Assembly (NCBI GenBank): GCA_963767645.1
Contig: CAVYEW010000004.1
Location: 372,001 to 436,000, forward strand
Source of the DNA: DATFDN01 sp963767645
GTDB taxonomy: Bacteria > Pseudomonadota > Alphaproteobacteria > Acetobacterales > Acetobacteraceae
Direction: 5' to 3'
DNA length: 64,000 nt
The notes beneath the pieces were generated by a model, which saw only the letters and a list, made by a program, of their open reading frames with translations, had not been told where the DNA came from and did no database searches. Positions within the stretch are counted from its first letter, which is position 1; each line of letters opens with the position of its first letter. The translations under genes and the position numbers were made by a program. Positions 17,663 through 26,379 of the stretch are shown one piece after another.

Positions 17663-18866
17663 TCAGGCCGACGCCAGCACACGATCGCGCAGCCGGTTGC
17701 TGCCCTCGCGGGCGCCGAAGAAGATGTCGGGCGTGATCTCGTCCACGCGCGCGGCATCCGGTATAGGCCATGGTGTTGTCCATCTCCCGGCGCAGCACCG
17801 ACAGCGCATGCGTCGCACCGGCCTCACCGGCGACGGCGGTGCCGTACAGCGTCGCCCGGCCGGTCAGCACCGCCTTGGCGCCCAGCGCCAGCGCCTTCAC
17901 GATGTCGGAGCCGCGGCGCACGCCTGAATCCAGGATCACCGTCGCCCGCTCCGCCACCGCCTCGGCGATCTCCGGCAACGCGTCAATCGGGGCGACCGCG
18001 CTGTCCATGTTCCGCCCGCCATGGTTGGAGACGATGATCCCGTCCACGCCGTACTCCACCGCGCGCATCGCATCGTCCGGGCGGTTGATCCCCTTCACCA
18101 TCAGGATGCCCGGCCACTTGTCGCGGAAGATGCGGAGGTCCTCCCAGGAGAGCGTATCCTGACGCATCACCTCCTTTACACTGGCATCGCCGGTGATGGG
18201 GCGTCGGAAGGGATCGGGATAGTTCTCGTTGCGCGGCATCCCGATCGTGGTGAAGTACTTCATCAGCACGCTGGAGACCCAGCGCGGATGGCGCGCAATG
18301 TCGGCCACGAAGCGCGGCGTCGCGTGGAACGGCAGCAGGAAGCCGTTGCGCGGGTTGTACTCGCGGATCGGCGGCACGATCGTGTCGGTGGTGACGATCA
18401 GCGCCTCGAACCCGGCGCGATGCGCGCGCTCGATCAGCTGGTAGGACAGCTCCCGCTGCTTCCAGACATAGAGCTGGAACCACAGCCGTCCGCCTGCTTC
18501 CTTGGCGATCTTCTCCATCGAGGTCATCGCGCCGGTCGCCAACGTGAACGGGACCTTGGCGGCGGCGGCGGCCTTGGCGAGCTCCAATTCCCCCTCATGC
18601 CAGCACAGCCCGGCCGCGCCGGTCGGCGCGATGGCGAGAGGCATGGAAGCGGGCTTGCCGAACAGCGTCGTCGCCATGGTGCGGCCCGAGACATCCACCA
18701 GCGCGCGGTGGCGCAGCTTGATCCGCTCGAAGGCGGCGCGGTTGTTGCGCAGCGCAACCTCGTCCTCGGTGCCGCGGTCGACGAACTCGAACACGCCGCG
18801 CGGCAGGCGGCGCTTGGCGGCAAGCCGAAGGTCGTTGACGTTATAGCAGCGGTCGAGCGCGGACAT
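17663..18866 (-). CDS. lldD: FMN-dependent alpha-hydroxyacid oxidase/L-lactate dehydrogenase, 3' frameshift
   Basis: FMN-dependent 2-hydroxyacid dehydrogenase (LldD, glycolate oxidase family) that oxidises L-lactate or a related acid and feeds electrons to the chain. Motifs seen are PLAIAPTGAAGLCWHEGE (FMN), RLWFQLYVWK, IIVSNHGGRNMD with the catalytic His and ILDSGVRRGSDIVKALALGA. The frame breaks near 17750: one extra base in a GC run replaces the expected GCRRVDEITPD by GCRARGRD. Correcting it restores VDEITPDIFFGAREGSNRL and a stop at 17663. A likely sequence error. LldD is favoured over mandelate dehydrogenase on general likeness only. Confidence 0.87.
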
Positions 18867-18907
18867 CGGCGTTTCTCTTGTTGTTGACGGAAAGCACGTC
18901 TCAAACC

Positions 18908-18992
18908 GTCATGGCCGGGCTTGGCCCGGTCACCCACGACTTTGCTGGCCGAGCACGACGACGTGGGTGCCCGGGCCAAGCCCGGGCATGAC
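18908..18992. repeat. Long imperfect inverted repeat (alphaproteobacterial intergenic hairpin)
   Basis: Left arm GTCATGGCCGGGCTTGGCCC... and right arm ...GGGCCAAGCCCGGGCATGAC are nearly perfect reverse complements over ~30 bp, with ~18 bases between. They fill most of the gap between the oxidase start and the DOPA-dioxygenase-like stop. Similar GTCATGCCCGGGCTTGGCCCGGGCA elements are widespread in alphaproteobacterial intergenic DNA. The hairpin may also end transcription, although no T-run follows. Confidence 0.65.
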
Positions 18993-19000
18993 GCCTGAAG

Positions 19001-19381
19001 CTATTCCGGGTCCACCTCCGGCAGAATATCACCCTTCAACGGCAGCTTCTCGCCGAGCCAAAGCGCGTGCAGCAGATGATCGTCGCGCGGTCGGTCGGTC
19101 TCCGGGTGGACCAGCACCGTCAGCCCCTGCCGGTTCAGCGCCAGCCAGGGCACGATGGCGGGGAACACGTCGGGCGCGAACGCCACCTGATACATCGCGC
19201 CCGGATGCGGCCCGACCGGCACGTCGTGCCAGCGCCCCATCCGCACCGGGAAGCGTTGCTCGATCCAGCCGCGCAGCTCCGCTGCCTGCGCCTTGGTCCG
19301 CTCCGGGTCGTAGTAGATATGCGCGTGCCAGTCCCGGATCAGTCCGGCATCCTTCGGCTGGTCAGTTCCGGTTCGCTGCAT
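19001..19381 (-). CDS. DOPA 4,5-dioxygenase-family protein
   Basis: 126-residue small protein of the DOPA 4,5-dioxygenase (DODA-like) family. The conserved DWHAHIYYDP near residue 20, RMGRWHDVPVGPHPGAMYQV and VLVHPETD provide the His residues expected for metal binding. Fungal and cyanobacterial relatives cleave catechols such as DOPA, but most bacterial members are uncharacterised. It follows glk on the same strand with 14 bases between. Confidence 0.8.
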   Translation of the reverse strand: MQRTGTDQPKDAGLIRDWHAHIYYDPERTKAQAAELRGWIEQRFPVRMGRWHDVPVGPHPGAMYQVAFAPDVFPAIVPWLALNRQGLTVLVHPETDRPRDDHLLHALWLGEKLPLKGDILPEVDPE

Positions 19382-19395
19382 CGCCGCTCCTTATG

Positions 19396-20421
19396 CTATG
19401 CGCCGCGAGACGCGGCCGGTGCGAAAGACACGGGCCGAGCGGATGGTCTCACATCGGACTCGGCGTTTCCCCAGTTCGCCAGCCCGATCAGGGCCGGCGC
19501 TTCGTTCACGATCAGGAATGTCGGAATCGCGCGAAGATAGGCGCCGAACCGGCCCTTCTGCTCGAACCTGTACCGGAAGCGCGAGGCGCTGAAGAACTCG
19601 GGATACCGCCGAAGGATGCCGCCGGCGACGTACACCCCGCCGGTCGCGCCGACCGTCAGCGCAAGATTGGACGCAACCGTCCCCAGCATGGCGCAGAACA
19701 CATCGAAGGCGTGCGCGCAAAGCCAGGCATCGGGATCTTGCCCGGGCGCGGTGGCCGAGGCGGCGATCTCCGCGGCGCTCCGCCGCACCGGCGCCACGCG
19801 CCGTACTTCGCAGCAGGCTTCGTACAGCCCGACCAGCCCGTTTCCGGAGAGGAACCGCTCGGCGGAGACATGCTCCCAGCGGTTCCGCATGACGCTGATG
19901 ATCCGGTCCTCCTCCGGGGTGGCCGGCGCCATCGTCACATGCCCGCCCTCGCCGGGAAGGTCGATCCAACGCTCGCCGGCGCGGATCAGGGTGGCGACGC
20001 CCAGCCCGGTTCCCGGTCCGAGGATCGCGATGGCACCCGTGGCGTCGGGGTGTGCCGAGGCGGATTTCTGCGGGATCGGCGTGTAGTCTCCTGCCGACAG
20101 GAATGGAATCGCCCTGGCCAAGGCGGCGAAATCGTTCACGATCTCGACGCTGCACCCGAGCTTGGCCTCCAGCCCCTGCTTGGTGAACGACCAATCGCTG
20201 TTGGTCAGCGCCACAGTGCCGTCGATGACCGGTGCCGCCACGGCCAGCGAAGCCGCTGAAACCGTCTGGCCGTGCAGATAGACGTCGAGAGCCGCTTCCA
20301 ATGTCTTGTGCGACCCGGTCTCGACGGCCACGAAGCGCTCCAGCGCACCATCGCGTGCCAGGGCAAATCGTGCGTTGGTTCCCCCGATGTCACCGACCAG
20401 CTTATAGCCGCTCCCGCTCAT
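19396..20421 (-). CDS. glk: Glucokinase
   Basis: 341-residue ROK-independent Glk-type hexokinase. The N-terminal phosphate-binding loop is LVGDIGGTNARFAL, VNDFAALA holds the catalytic Asp, LGPGTGLGVA is the second phosphate motif and DLPGEGGHV the sugar-binding loop. It makes glucose 6-phosphate from glucose and ATP. It lies downstream of an acyl-CoA synthetase on the same strand (~70 bp), so cotranscription is possible but no functional link is apparent. Confidence 0.92.
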   Translation of the reverse strand: MSGSGYKLVGDIGGTNARFALARDGALERFVAVETGSHKTLEAALDVYLHGQTVSAASLAVAAPVIDGTVALTNSDWSFTKQGLEAKLGCSVEIVNDFAALARAIPFLSAGDYTPIPQKSASAHPDATGAIAILGPGTGLGVATLIRAGERWIDLPGEGGHVTMAPATPEEDRIISVMRNRWEHVSAERFLSGNGLVGLYEACCEVRRVAPVRRSAAEIAASATAPGQDPDAWLCAHAFDVFCAMLGTVASNLALTVGATGGVYVAGGILRRYPEFFSASRFRYRFEQKGRFGAYLRAIPTFLIVNEAPALIGLANWGNAESDVRPSARPVSFAPAASRGA

Positions 20422-20490
20422 GCCCGTTCCCTCCGGCCGGCATCATAGCGCCGGGATTCAGCGTGGGCGAGACGGCAACCGGCGGCGCGG

Positions 20491-22011
20491 CTAGTTCCCG
20501 GCGCACTCCTCCAGCCTCCGCCTCACCTCGCGCTTGGCAACCTTGCCGTAGCCCGATTTCGGCAGTTCCGGCCAGAACACGAAACGCGCCGGCCATTTGT
20601 AGCGCGCAAGCCGGCCCTCGAGTTGGGCCAGCAGCTCCGCCTCGCTGACGGCGGCGCGCGCGACGAGCACCGCCACACCGCATTCCCCCCATTTCGGATG
20701 CGGCATCCCGATGACGCAGGCCTCCGAGACGGAAGGATGCGTCAGCAGCGCCTCCTCGATCTCCCGCGGATAGACGTTGGAGCCGCCCGAGATGTACATG
20801 TCGGACGCCCGGCCGGTGATGAAAAGGAATCCAAGCCGGTCTATGTGGCCGAGGTCGCCGGTATGGAACCAGCCGCCGGCAAAGGCCTGCTCCGTCGCCT
20901 CCTGGTTGTCGTGATAGAACGCAAGCACGGCGGGACCGCGCACGCAGATCTCGCCGGTCTCGCCGTCCGCGACGCGCCTGCCCTCGGCATCGAGGATCGC
21001 GACATCCATCCCGGTGCGCGCGAAGCCGCAGCTCCCGACCGGCATCTCGTCATCATCGACGCTGTGCAGCTCGGGCGGCAGCACGGTGATCGCGCCCGTC
21101 ACCTCGCCCATGCCGTAATACTGCACCAGCACCTTGCCAAGCTTTTGCAGCGCATAGCGTTGGTCGGCGCGATACATCGGCGCCCCGGCGTAGATCACGT
21201 ATCGCAGCGAGGAATGGTCATAGCGATCGACCGCGTCGTGCCGAGCCAGCATGGTCAGGATCGTCGGCACCGTGAACATGTTGGTCACGCGATGCCGCTC
21301 GACCAGGCGCCACGCCTCCTCGCAATCCAGCCGCTCGCCCGACAGCAGCACGCTCGCGGCACCGCGCGGCACCTGGATCAAGGCATGCACGCCCGCCCCG
21401 TGCGACAGCGGCGCCACGACCAGCGAGACGTCGCGCTCCGTCGTGGCCGGGATCAGGTCGGCGAGGTGGTTGTTCACCACGAACTGGAGCTGGCCGTGGG
21501 TCAGCACCGCCGCCTTGGGCCGACCGGTGGTGCCGGAGGTATAGAAGAACCAAGCCGGATGGTCGCGATCGACATCGACGGGAAGCAGCATCTCCGGCCC
21601 GGCTTCGGCGAGCGAATCCCAGGTCAGTGCGCCGTCTCCGCCCAGCGCGATCTCAAGCCGCATTCGGGGATTGGCCTCGCGCGCCGCCGCCGCGTGCTCG
21701 GGAAACGCCGCATCGAACAGGTGCGCCGCCGCGCCCGAGGATTGCGCCAGATAGGCGACCTCGGCCGGGGCGAGGCGGAAATTGGTGGGCACCCAGACCG
21801 CGCCCAGCATCCACGCCGCCCACATCGTCTCCAGCATCCCGGCGGAGTTGCGCGCATGGAGCAGAATGCGGTCCCCGGCGCCGATGCCGCGCACGCCGAG
21901 CGCCCCGGCGGCCGCCCGCACCCGCGTCGCGAACACGCCCCAGGAACGGGCGTGCTCGCCGCGGATCACCGCCGGCCGGTCGGGGAAGCGCCGCGCGGTC
22001 TGCAGCAGCAA
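20491..22011 (-). CDS. Acyl-CoA synthetase (AMP-dependent, fatty-acid type)
   Basis: 506-residue ANL-superfamily ligase. Motifs: FFYTSGTTGRPKAAVLTH (P-loop), YYGMGEVTG, TGDLGHIDRLGFLFITGR (hinge) and KSGYGKVAKRE (catalytic Lys). It activates a carboxylic acid to its CoA thioester. It lies 23 bases downstream of a thiolase on the same strand, which fits a fatty-acid or side-chain degradation pair. Confidence 0.9.
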   Translation of the reverse strand: MLLQTARRFPDRPAVIRGEHARSWGVFATRVRAAAGALGVRGIGAGDRILLHARNSAGMLETMWAAWMLGAVWVPTNFRLAPAEVAYLAQSSGAAAHLFDAAFPEHAAAAREANPRMRLEIALGGDGALTWDSLAEAGPEMLLPVDVDRDHPAWFFYTSGTTGRPKAAVLTHGQLQFVVNNHLADLIPATTERDVSLVVAPLSHGAGVHALIQVPRGAASVLLSGERLDCEEAWRLVERHRVTNMFTVPTILTMLARHDAVDRYDHSSLRYVIYAGAPMYRADQRYALQKLGKVLVQYYGMGEVTGAITVLPPELHSVDDDEMPVGSCGFARTGMDVAILDAEGRRVADGETGEICVRGPAVLAFYHDNQEATEQAFAGGWFHTGDLGHIDRLGFLFITGRASDMYISGGSNVYPREIEEALLTHPSVSEACVIGMPHPKWGECGVAVLVARAAVSEAELLAQLEGRLARYKWPARFVFWPELPKSGYGKVAKREVRRRLEECAGN

Positions 22012-22034
22012 ACAGGCGAGGTTTGCCGTCGGGA

Positions 22035-23207
22035 TCAGCGCGCCGCCTCCAGGATGGAGACATAATTGGCGACCGCCGCGCCCCCCATGTTAAACACCGC
22101 GCCGATATCGGCCTTCGGCAACTGCATCCCCTCAGGCGCCTGGCCGGCGATCTGCATCGCCACCAGCGCGTGCATCGAAACCCCGGTGGCGCCGATCGGA
22201 TGGCCCTTCGCCTTCAGCCCGCCGGAGGGATTGATGGGCAGACGGCCGTCCTTCTGCGTCCAGCCCTCCAGCACCGCGCGCGCGCCCTGGCCGGGCGCGG
22301 TCAGGCCCATCGCCTCGTATTCCAGCAGCTCGGCGATGGTGAAGCAGTCATGGCTTTCCACGAACGAGAGATCGTCCAGCACCAAACCGGCGCCGTCCAG
22401 CGCGCGCCGCCAGGCCTGCGCCGCGCCCTCGAAGCCGGTGATGTCGCGCCGGGAGATCGGCAGATAGTCGTTCACCTGCACTGCGGCGCGGAAGCGCACC
22501 GCCTTGCCCATCGCCCGCGCGGTCTCCTCGTCGGTCAGCACCAGCGCGGCGGCACCGTCGGAGACGAGCGAGCAATCGGTGCGCTTCAGCGGCGGGGCGA
22601 CGTACGGGTTCTTGTCGCTCAGCGTGCGGCAGAACTCGAAGCCGAGGTCGCGGCGCATCTGCGCGAACGGATTGGCCACGCCGTTCTTGTGGTTCTTCGC
22701 GGCGATCGCGGCGAGCGCGTCGGATTGGTCGCCGTAGCGCTGGAAATACCGCTCCGCGATGCGTCCGAACACGCCGGCGAAGCCGGCGGGGATGTCGGAT
22801 TCCTCCTTCTTGTAGCTGGCTTTCAGCAGATTCTCCCCGACCTCCTTGGCCGGCGTGGAGGTCATCTTCTCGACGCCGATCACGAGCGCGAACCGGCCGC
22901 GTCCGGCGGCGAGGAAGTCGCGCGCGCCATGCACGGCGGCGGAGCCCGACGCGCAGGCATTCTCGTAGCGCGTCGCCGGCTTGAAGCGCAGCTCCGGCAA
23001 GTGTTGCAGCACCAGCGAGGCGGGGAAGTCCTGGGCCGAGAAGCCATTGTTGAACAGGCTGACGAAGCTGGCATCGATCTCGCCCGGCGCGATCCCCGCA
23101 TCGGCGATTGCCGCGCCCGCCACGCGCCCGATCAGGCTCTCCACATCGGGGTCGTCGAGCTTGCCAAACGGCGAGTGCGCCCATCCGACGATGCAGGCTT
23201 CGGACAT
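22035..23207 (-). CDS. Thiolase-family acetyl-CoA acyltransferase (SCP-x-like)
   Basis: 390-residue thiolase. The acyl-accepting Cys is in YENACASGS (about residue 85), ESHDCFT is the SCP-x-type variant of the NEAF motif and GGLKAKGHPIGATG carries the second catalytic pair. Together these place it with sterol-carrier-protein-type or unspecific thiolases, which act on branched or steroid side chains, rather than FadA. GGAGGG precedes the ATG. It is first in a run with the acyl-CoA synthetase and glk, and divergent from the amidohydrolase. Confidence 0.9.
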   Translation of the reverse strand: MSEACIVGWAHSPFGKLDDPDVESLIGRVAGAAIADAGIAPGEIDASFVSLFNNGFSAQDFPASLVLQHLPELRFKPATRYENACASGSAAVHGARDFLAAGRGRFALVIGVEKMTSTPAKEVGENLLKASYKKEESDIPAGFAGVFGRIAERYFQRYGDQSDALAAIAAKNHKNGVANPFAQMRRDLGFEFCRTLSDKNPYVAPPLKRTDCSLVSDGAAALVLTDEETARAMGKAVRFRAAVQVNDYLPISRRDITGFEGAAQAWRRALDGAGLVLDDLSFVESHDCFTIAELLEYEAMGLTAPGQGARAVLEGWTQKDGRLPINPSGGLKAKGHPIGATGVSMHALVAMQIAGQAPEGMQLPKADIGAVFNMGGAAVANYVSILEAAR

Positions 23208-23331
23208 TTGGACCCTCCTTGAAACGATTTGCCGGTAAGTCTAGCGCCGGCCGGAACGGCGAGCCAGGATGCCAGCGCAGGCATGTCCTGCGCCACGCGC
23301 CTGCCACGGGCCGTGTTCGGGAGGGGACAGA

Positions 23332-24414
23332 ATGAACACACGCCGACATTTCCTTGGGGCTGCGGCGAGCGGGATCGTCTTCTGCGGCTGCGGGCTTCGC
23401 GGCGCCGCCCATGCGCAACAAGGCGGCGCGCGCCTTCCCGTTACCGTCAACGGCAAGCGCGTGAAGACGATCGACGTCCACTCGCACTGCCTGTTCCACG
23501 AAGCGGCCGCCCTGCTGGGCGACGAGGCCGCCACGCTGACCCCGCCGATCCGGGGCGCCCAGCAGGCGTACATGGTCATCGAGGACCGCCTCAAGAGCAT
23601 GGACGCCCAGGCGATCGACATGGAGGTGCTGTCGATCAACCCGTTCTGGTACGATAAGGATCGCGACCTCGCTGCCAAGATCGTCGGCATCCAGAACGAG
23701 AAGCTGGCGGAGCTGGTCGCCGCGCACTCGGACCGCTTCGCCGCCTTCGCCTCGCTCACCCTCCAGGATCCGCAGCTCGCGGCCCAGGAGCTTGAGACGG
23801 CGATGAAGAAGCAGGGCCTGCGCGGCGCCGCGATCGGCGACAGGGTGGCGGCAGCCGAGTTCTCCGACCCCAAGTTCCACCCGGTCTGGGCCAAGGCGGA
23901 GGAGCTTGGCGCCGTGCTGTTCATCCATCCGGAGGGCGTGCCGGACCTCGCTCCGCGGCTGAAGGGCAATGGCTGGCTTCCCAACCTGATCGGCAACCCG
24001 CTCGGCACGACAATCGCGCTGCAGCACCTGATCTTCCAGGGCACGCTGGACCGCTTCCCCGGCCTCAAGATCGTCGGCGCGCACGGCGGCGGCTATCTCC
24101 CGTCCTACGCGGCGCGCGACGACCACGCCTGCTTCGTCGGCGAGACCTATTGCGATCCGAACATCAAGCTGAAGAAGCGGCCGACGGAGTACCTGAACCA
24201 GCTCTATTTCGACACGCTCGTGTTCACCCCGGAGGCGCTGCGCCATCTCGCGGCACAGGTGGGCGCCAGCCAGCTGATGCTGGGCAGCGACAACCCGTAT
24301 CCGTGGGAGCTGCACCCGGTGGACCCGGTCATGGCGACGGCGACGTTCAGCGATGACGACAAGGCGGCGATCCTGGGCGGCAATGCCGCCAGGCTGTTCG
24401 GATTTCAGGTGTAA
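23332..24414 (+). CDS. Tat-exported amidohydrolase (ACMSD-like, amidohydrolase 2 family)
   Basis: 360-residue TIM-barrel metal hydrolase or decarboxylase. TRRHFLGAAASGIVF at the N-terminus is a twin-arginine signal. Metal and catalytic residues appear in TIDVHSHC (HxH), VLFIHPEG, IVGAHGGG and LGSDNPYPW. The fold is that of 2-amino-3-carboxymuconate semialdehyde decarboxylase relatives; export to the periplasm is unusual for them. The start is ATG 23332, after GGAGGGG. The substrate is unknown. Confidence 0.86.
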   Translation: MNTRRHFLGAAASGIVFCGCGLRGAAHAQQGGARLPVTVNGKRVKTIDVHSHCLFHEAAALLGDEAATLTPPIRGAQQAYMVIEDRLKSMDAQAIDMEVLSINPFWYDKDRDLAAKIVGIQNEKLAELVAAHSDRFAAFASLTLQDPQLAAQELETAMKKQGLRGAAIGDRVAAAEFSDPKFHPVWAKAEELGAVLFIHPEGVPDLAPRLKGNGWLPNLIGNPLGTTIALQHLIFQGTLDRFPGLKIVGAHGGGYLPSYAARDDHACFVGETYCDPNIKLKKRPTEYLNQLYFDTLVFTPEALRHLAAQVGASQLMLGSDNPYPWELHPVDPVMATATFSDDDKAAILGGNAARLFGFQV

Positions 24415-24678
24415 CTACGGGCCTGGCGCGGCGGATCGACCGGCAACGGCGCGATAGATCGCCAGGATGATGATCGCGCCGATCACGGATGCGATGAACC
24501 CGGCGCCCTGTCCAGGACCATACCAGCCAATGGCCTGACCGAGCCAGGTCGCGAGCAGCGAACCGCCGATGCCGAGCAAGATGGTGACGATGATGCCGCC
24601 TGGGTCGCGTCCCGGCATGATCAACTTCGCCAATGCACCCACGATCAAGCCGATGATGATCGCCCAGATGATCCACAT
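24415..24678 (-). CDS. GlsB/YeaQ/YmgE-family membrane protein
   Basis: 87-residue protein with three hydrophobic segments separated by glycines (MWIIWAIIIGLIVGALAKLI, GGIIVTILLGIGGSLLATWL, GFIASVIGAIIILAIY). This is the transglycosylase-associated/GlsB stress family of small inner-membrane proteins. AAGGAGGGCGAC upstream of the ATG fixes the start. It converges with the amidohydrolase, with the stops adjacent. Confidence 0.9.
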   Translation of the reverse strand: MWIIWAIIIGLIVGALAKLIMPGRDPGGIIVTILLGIGGSLLATWLGQAIGWYGPGQGAGFIASVIGAIIILAIYRAVAGRSAAPGP

Positions 24679-24846
24679 GTCGCCCTCCTTAAGGCATCTC
24701 GCCTGCCCGATGCAACGGAGCGTAAGCCCGGCCGGCCGGCCGGTTGCAAGCAGGATGAAACGGGAAACAATAAGTTTACCAATCTGGTATGCTAGCGCCC
24801 TTGCGGTTCCGAACAAAGTGCTCCTGTATCGAAAGGGGAGGCGCGC

Positions 24847-25611
24847 ATGCCCACGAAGGCGTATCTCGCGGAAGCGTTCGGAACCTTTGTCCTCGTGTTC
24901 GGCGGGTGCGGCAGCGCCGTCCTCGCCGGGGACCATATCGGGTTCGCGGGCGTGGCGGCGGCGTTCGGCCTGTCGCTCCTCACGATGGTCTACACGATCG
25001 GGCCGATCTCAGGCTGCCACATCAATCCGGCGGTCACGGTGGGCCTGTTCCTGAGCGGGAAGTTCCCGGCGAACCGCATCGCGGGCTATGTCGTGGCCCA
25101 GATCGTGGGCGGCATCGTCGCCGCCGGCGTCCTGCTGGTCGTCGCGCGGGGCACCGGCAATTTCGATCCCACCGCGACCGGTTTCGCCAGCAACGGCTAC
25201 GGCGCGCGCTCGCCGGGCCATTACGCAATGGGGGCGGCCTTCCTCTGCGAGGTGATCCTCACCGCCTTCCTGGTGCTGACCATCCTGGGCGCGACCGACA
25301 TCAAGGCGCCGGTCGGGTTCGCCGGGCTCGCCATCGGGCTGATGCTGACGCTCATCCACCTGGTCTCGATCCCGGTCACGAACACCTCGGTCAATCCGGC
25401 GCGGAGCATCGGTCCGGCGATCTTCGCCGGCGCCGACGCGCTCGCGCAGCTCTGGCTGTTCATCGCCGCCCCGCTGATCGGCAGCGCGCTCGCGGCGGCG
25501 GTCTACTGGGTCCTGCGCGCCGACGCGCCGTTGATCAGCACGAGGAAGGCCGAGCAGGCGCTGCCCGGCGAGCAGGCGGAGCGCGAACCGGTCGCGCCGA
25601 CGCTGCGTTGA
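24847..25611 (+). CDS. aqpZ: Aquaporin Z-type water channel
   Basis: 254-residue MIP channel with six membrane helices and two NPA boxes at residues 60-62 and 183-185. The selectivity filter reads Phe40, His171, Thr180 and Arg186, the water-selective AqpZ set rather than a glycerol facilitator. The C-terminal ~25 residues are charged and cytoplasmic. It is monocistronic, converging with truA. Confidence 0.92.
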   Translation: MPTKAYLAEAFGTFVLVFGGCGSAVLAGDHIGFAGVAAAFGLSLLTMVYTIGPISGCHINPAVTVGLFLSGKFPANRIAGYVVAQIVGGIVAAGVLLVVARGTGNFDPTATGFASNGYGARSPGHYAMGAAFLCEVILTAFLVLTILGATDIKAPVGFAGLAIGLMLTLIHLVSIPVTNTSVNPARSIGPAIFAGADALAQLWLFIAAPLIGSALAAAVYWVLRADAPLISTRKAEQALPGEQAEREPVAPTLR

Positions 25612-25614
25612 ACG

Positions 25615-26379
25615 TCAACTCCGGAACGGGTCTGCCGGATACGCCACCGCCATAAGGCACAGACCCGCCGCCGGGGCGGTCGGTCCCGCCGCCGCTCGGT
25701 CACGGGCGGCGAGCGCCGCCGCAACCCGGTCGGGGCGCCAGCTGCCGTCGCCGACCAGCTTCAGCGTGCCCACCATGTTGCGCACCTGGTGGTGCAGGAA
25801 GCTGCGGGCCTCGGCGACGACCTCGATCACCTCGCCGCGCCGCCTCACCTCCAGCCGGTCGAGCGTGCGCAGCGGGTTCTTGGCCTGGCAAGCGGCGGCG
25901 CGGAAGCTGGTGAAGTCGTGCCGACCCAGCAGCAGCGCGGCGCCCGCCGCCATCGCTGCGACATCCAACGGCACCGGCACATGCCAGACGCGGCCGAGAT
26001 CGAGCGCGGGGCGGGCACGGCGGTTCAGGATCGCATAGCGATAGGTGCGGCGGATGGCGGAGAAACGCGCGCTCCAGCCCTCGGGCGCCGGCGCGGCGCG
26101 CAGCACCGCGACCGGATGCGGCTTCATGTGGAAGTTCAGCGCCTCCCGCAGCCGCTCCGGGTCAAGTGCCGCTGGAACCGTCAGTTCCGCCACCTGACCC
26201 GCCGCGTGGACGCCGGCATCGGTGCGGCCGGCAACCACGGTGCCGACGGACAAGCCGCGCGCGAGCCGGGCGGCGGCTGATTCCAGCACTTCCTGCACCG
26301 AAAGGCCGTTGGCTTGGCGCTGCCAACCGACGAACGGGGCGCCGTCGGTACTCGATGAGCAGCGCGAACGCAGACTCAA
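25615..26379 (-). CDS. truA: tRNA pseudouridine(38-40) synthase, N-terminal indels
   Basis: TruA isomerises uridines 38-40 in the tRNA anticodon arm. The catalytic Asp54 lies in VVAGRTDAGVHA; SFLHHQVRNMVGTL and the C-terminal part are intact. The start is TTG 26379, overlapping the stop of fmt (TTGA). Residues 4-10 read RSRCSSS where the family has a FALLIEYD-type strand. One missing T near 26362 and one extra C near 26349 would restore MSLRFALLIEYDGAPFVGWQ, so the two errors cancel. It is the last gene of def-fmt-truA. Confidence 0.87.
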   Translation of the reverse strand: MSLRSRCSSSTDGAPFVGWQRQANGLSVQEVLESAAARLARGLSVGTVVAGRTDAGVHAAGQVAELTVPAALDPERLREALNFHMKPHPVAVLRAAPAPEGWSARFSAIRRTYRYAILNRRARPALDLGRVWHVPVPLDVAAMAAGAALLLGRHDFTSFRAAACQAKNPLRTLDRLEVRRRGEVIEVVAEARSFLHHQVRNMVGTLKLVGDGSWRPDRVAAALAARDRAAAGPTAPAAGLCLMAVAYPADPFRS

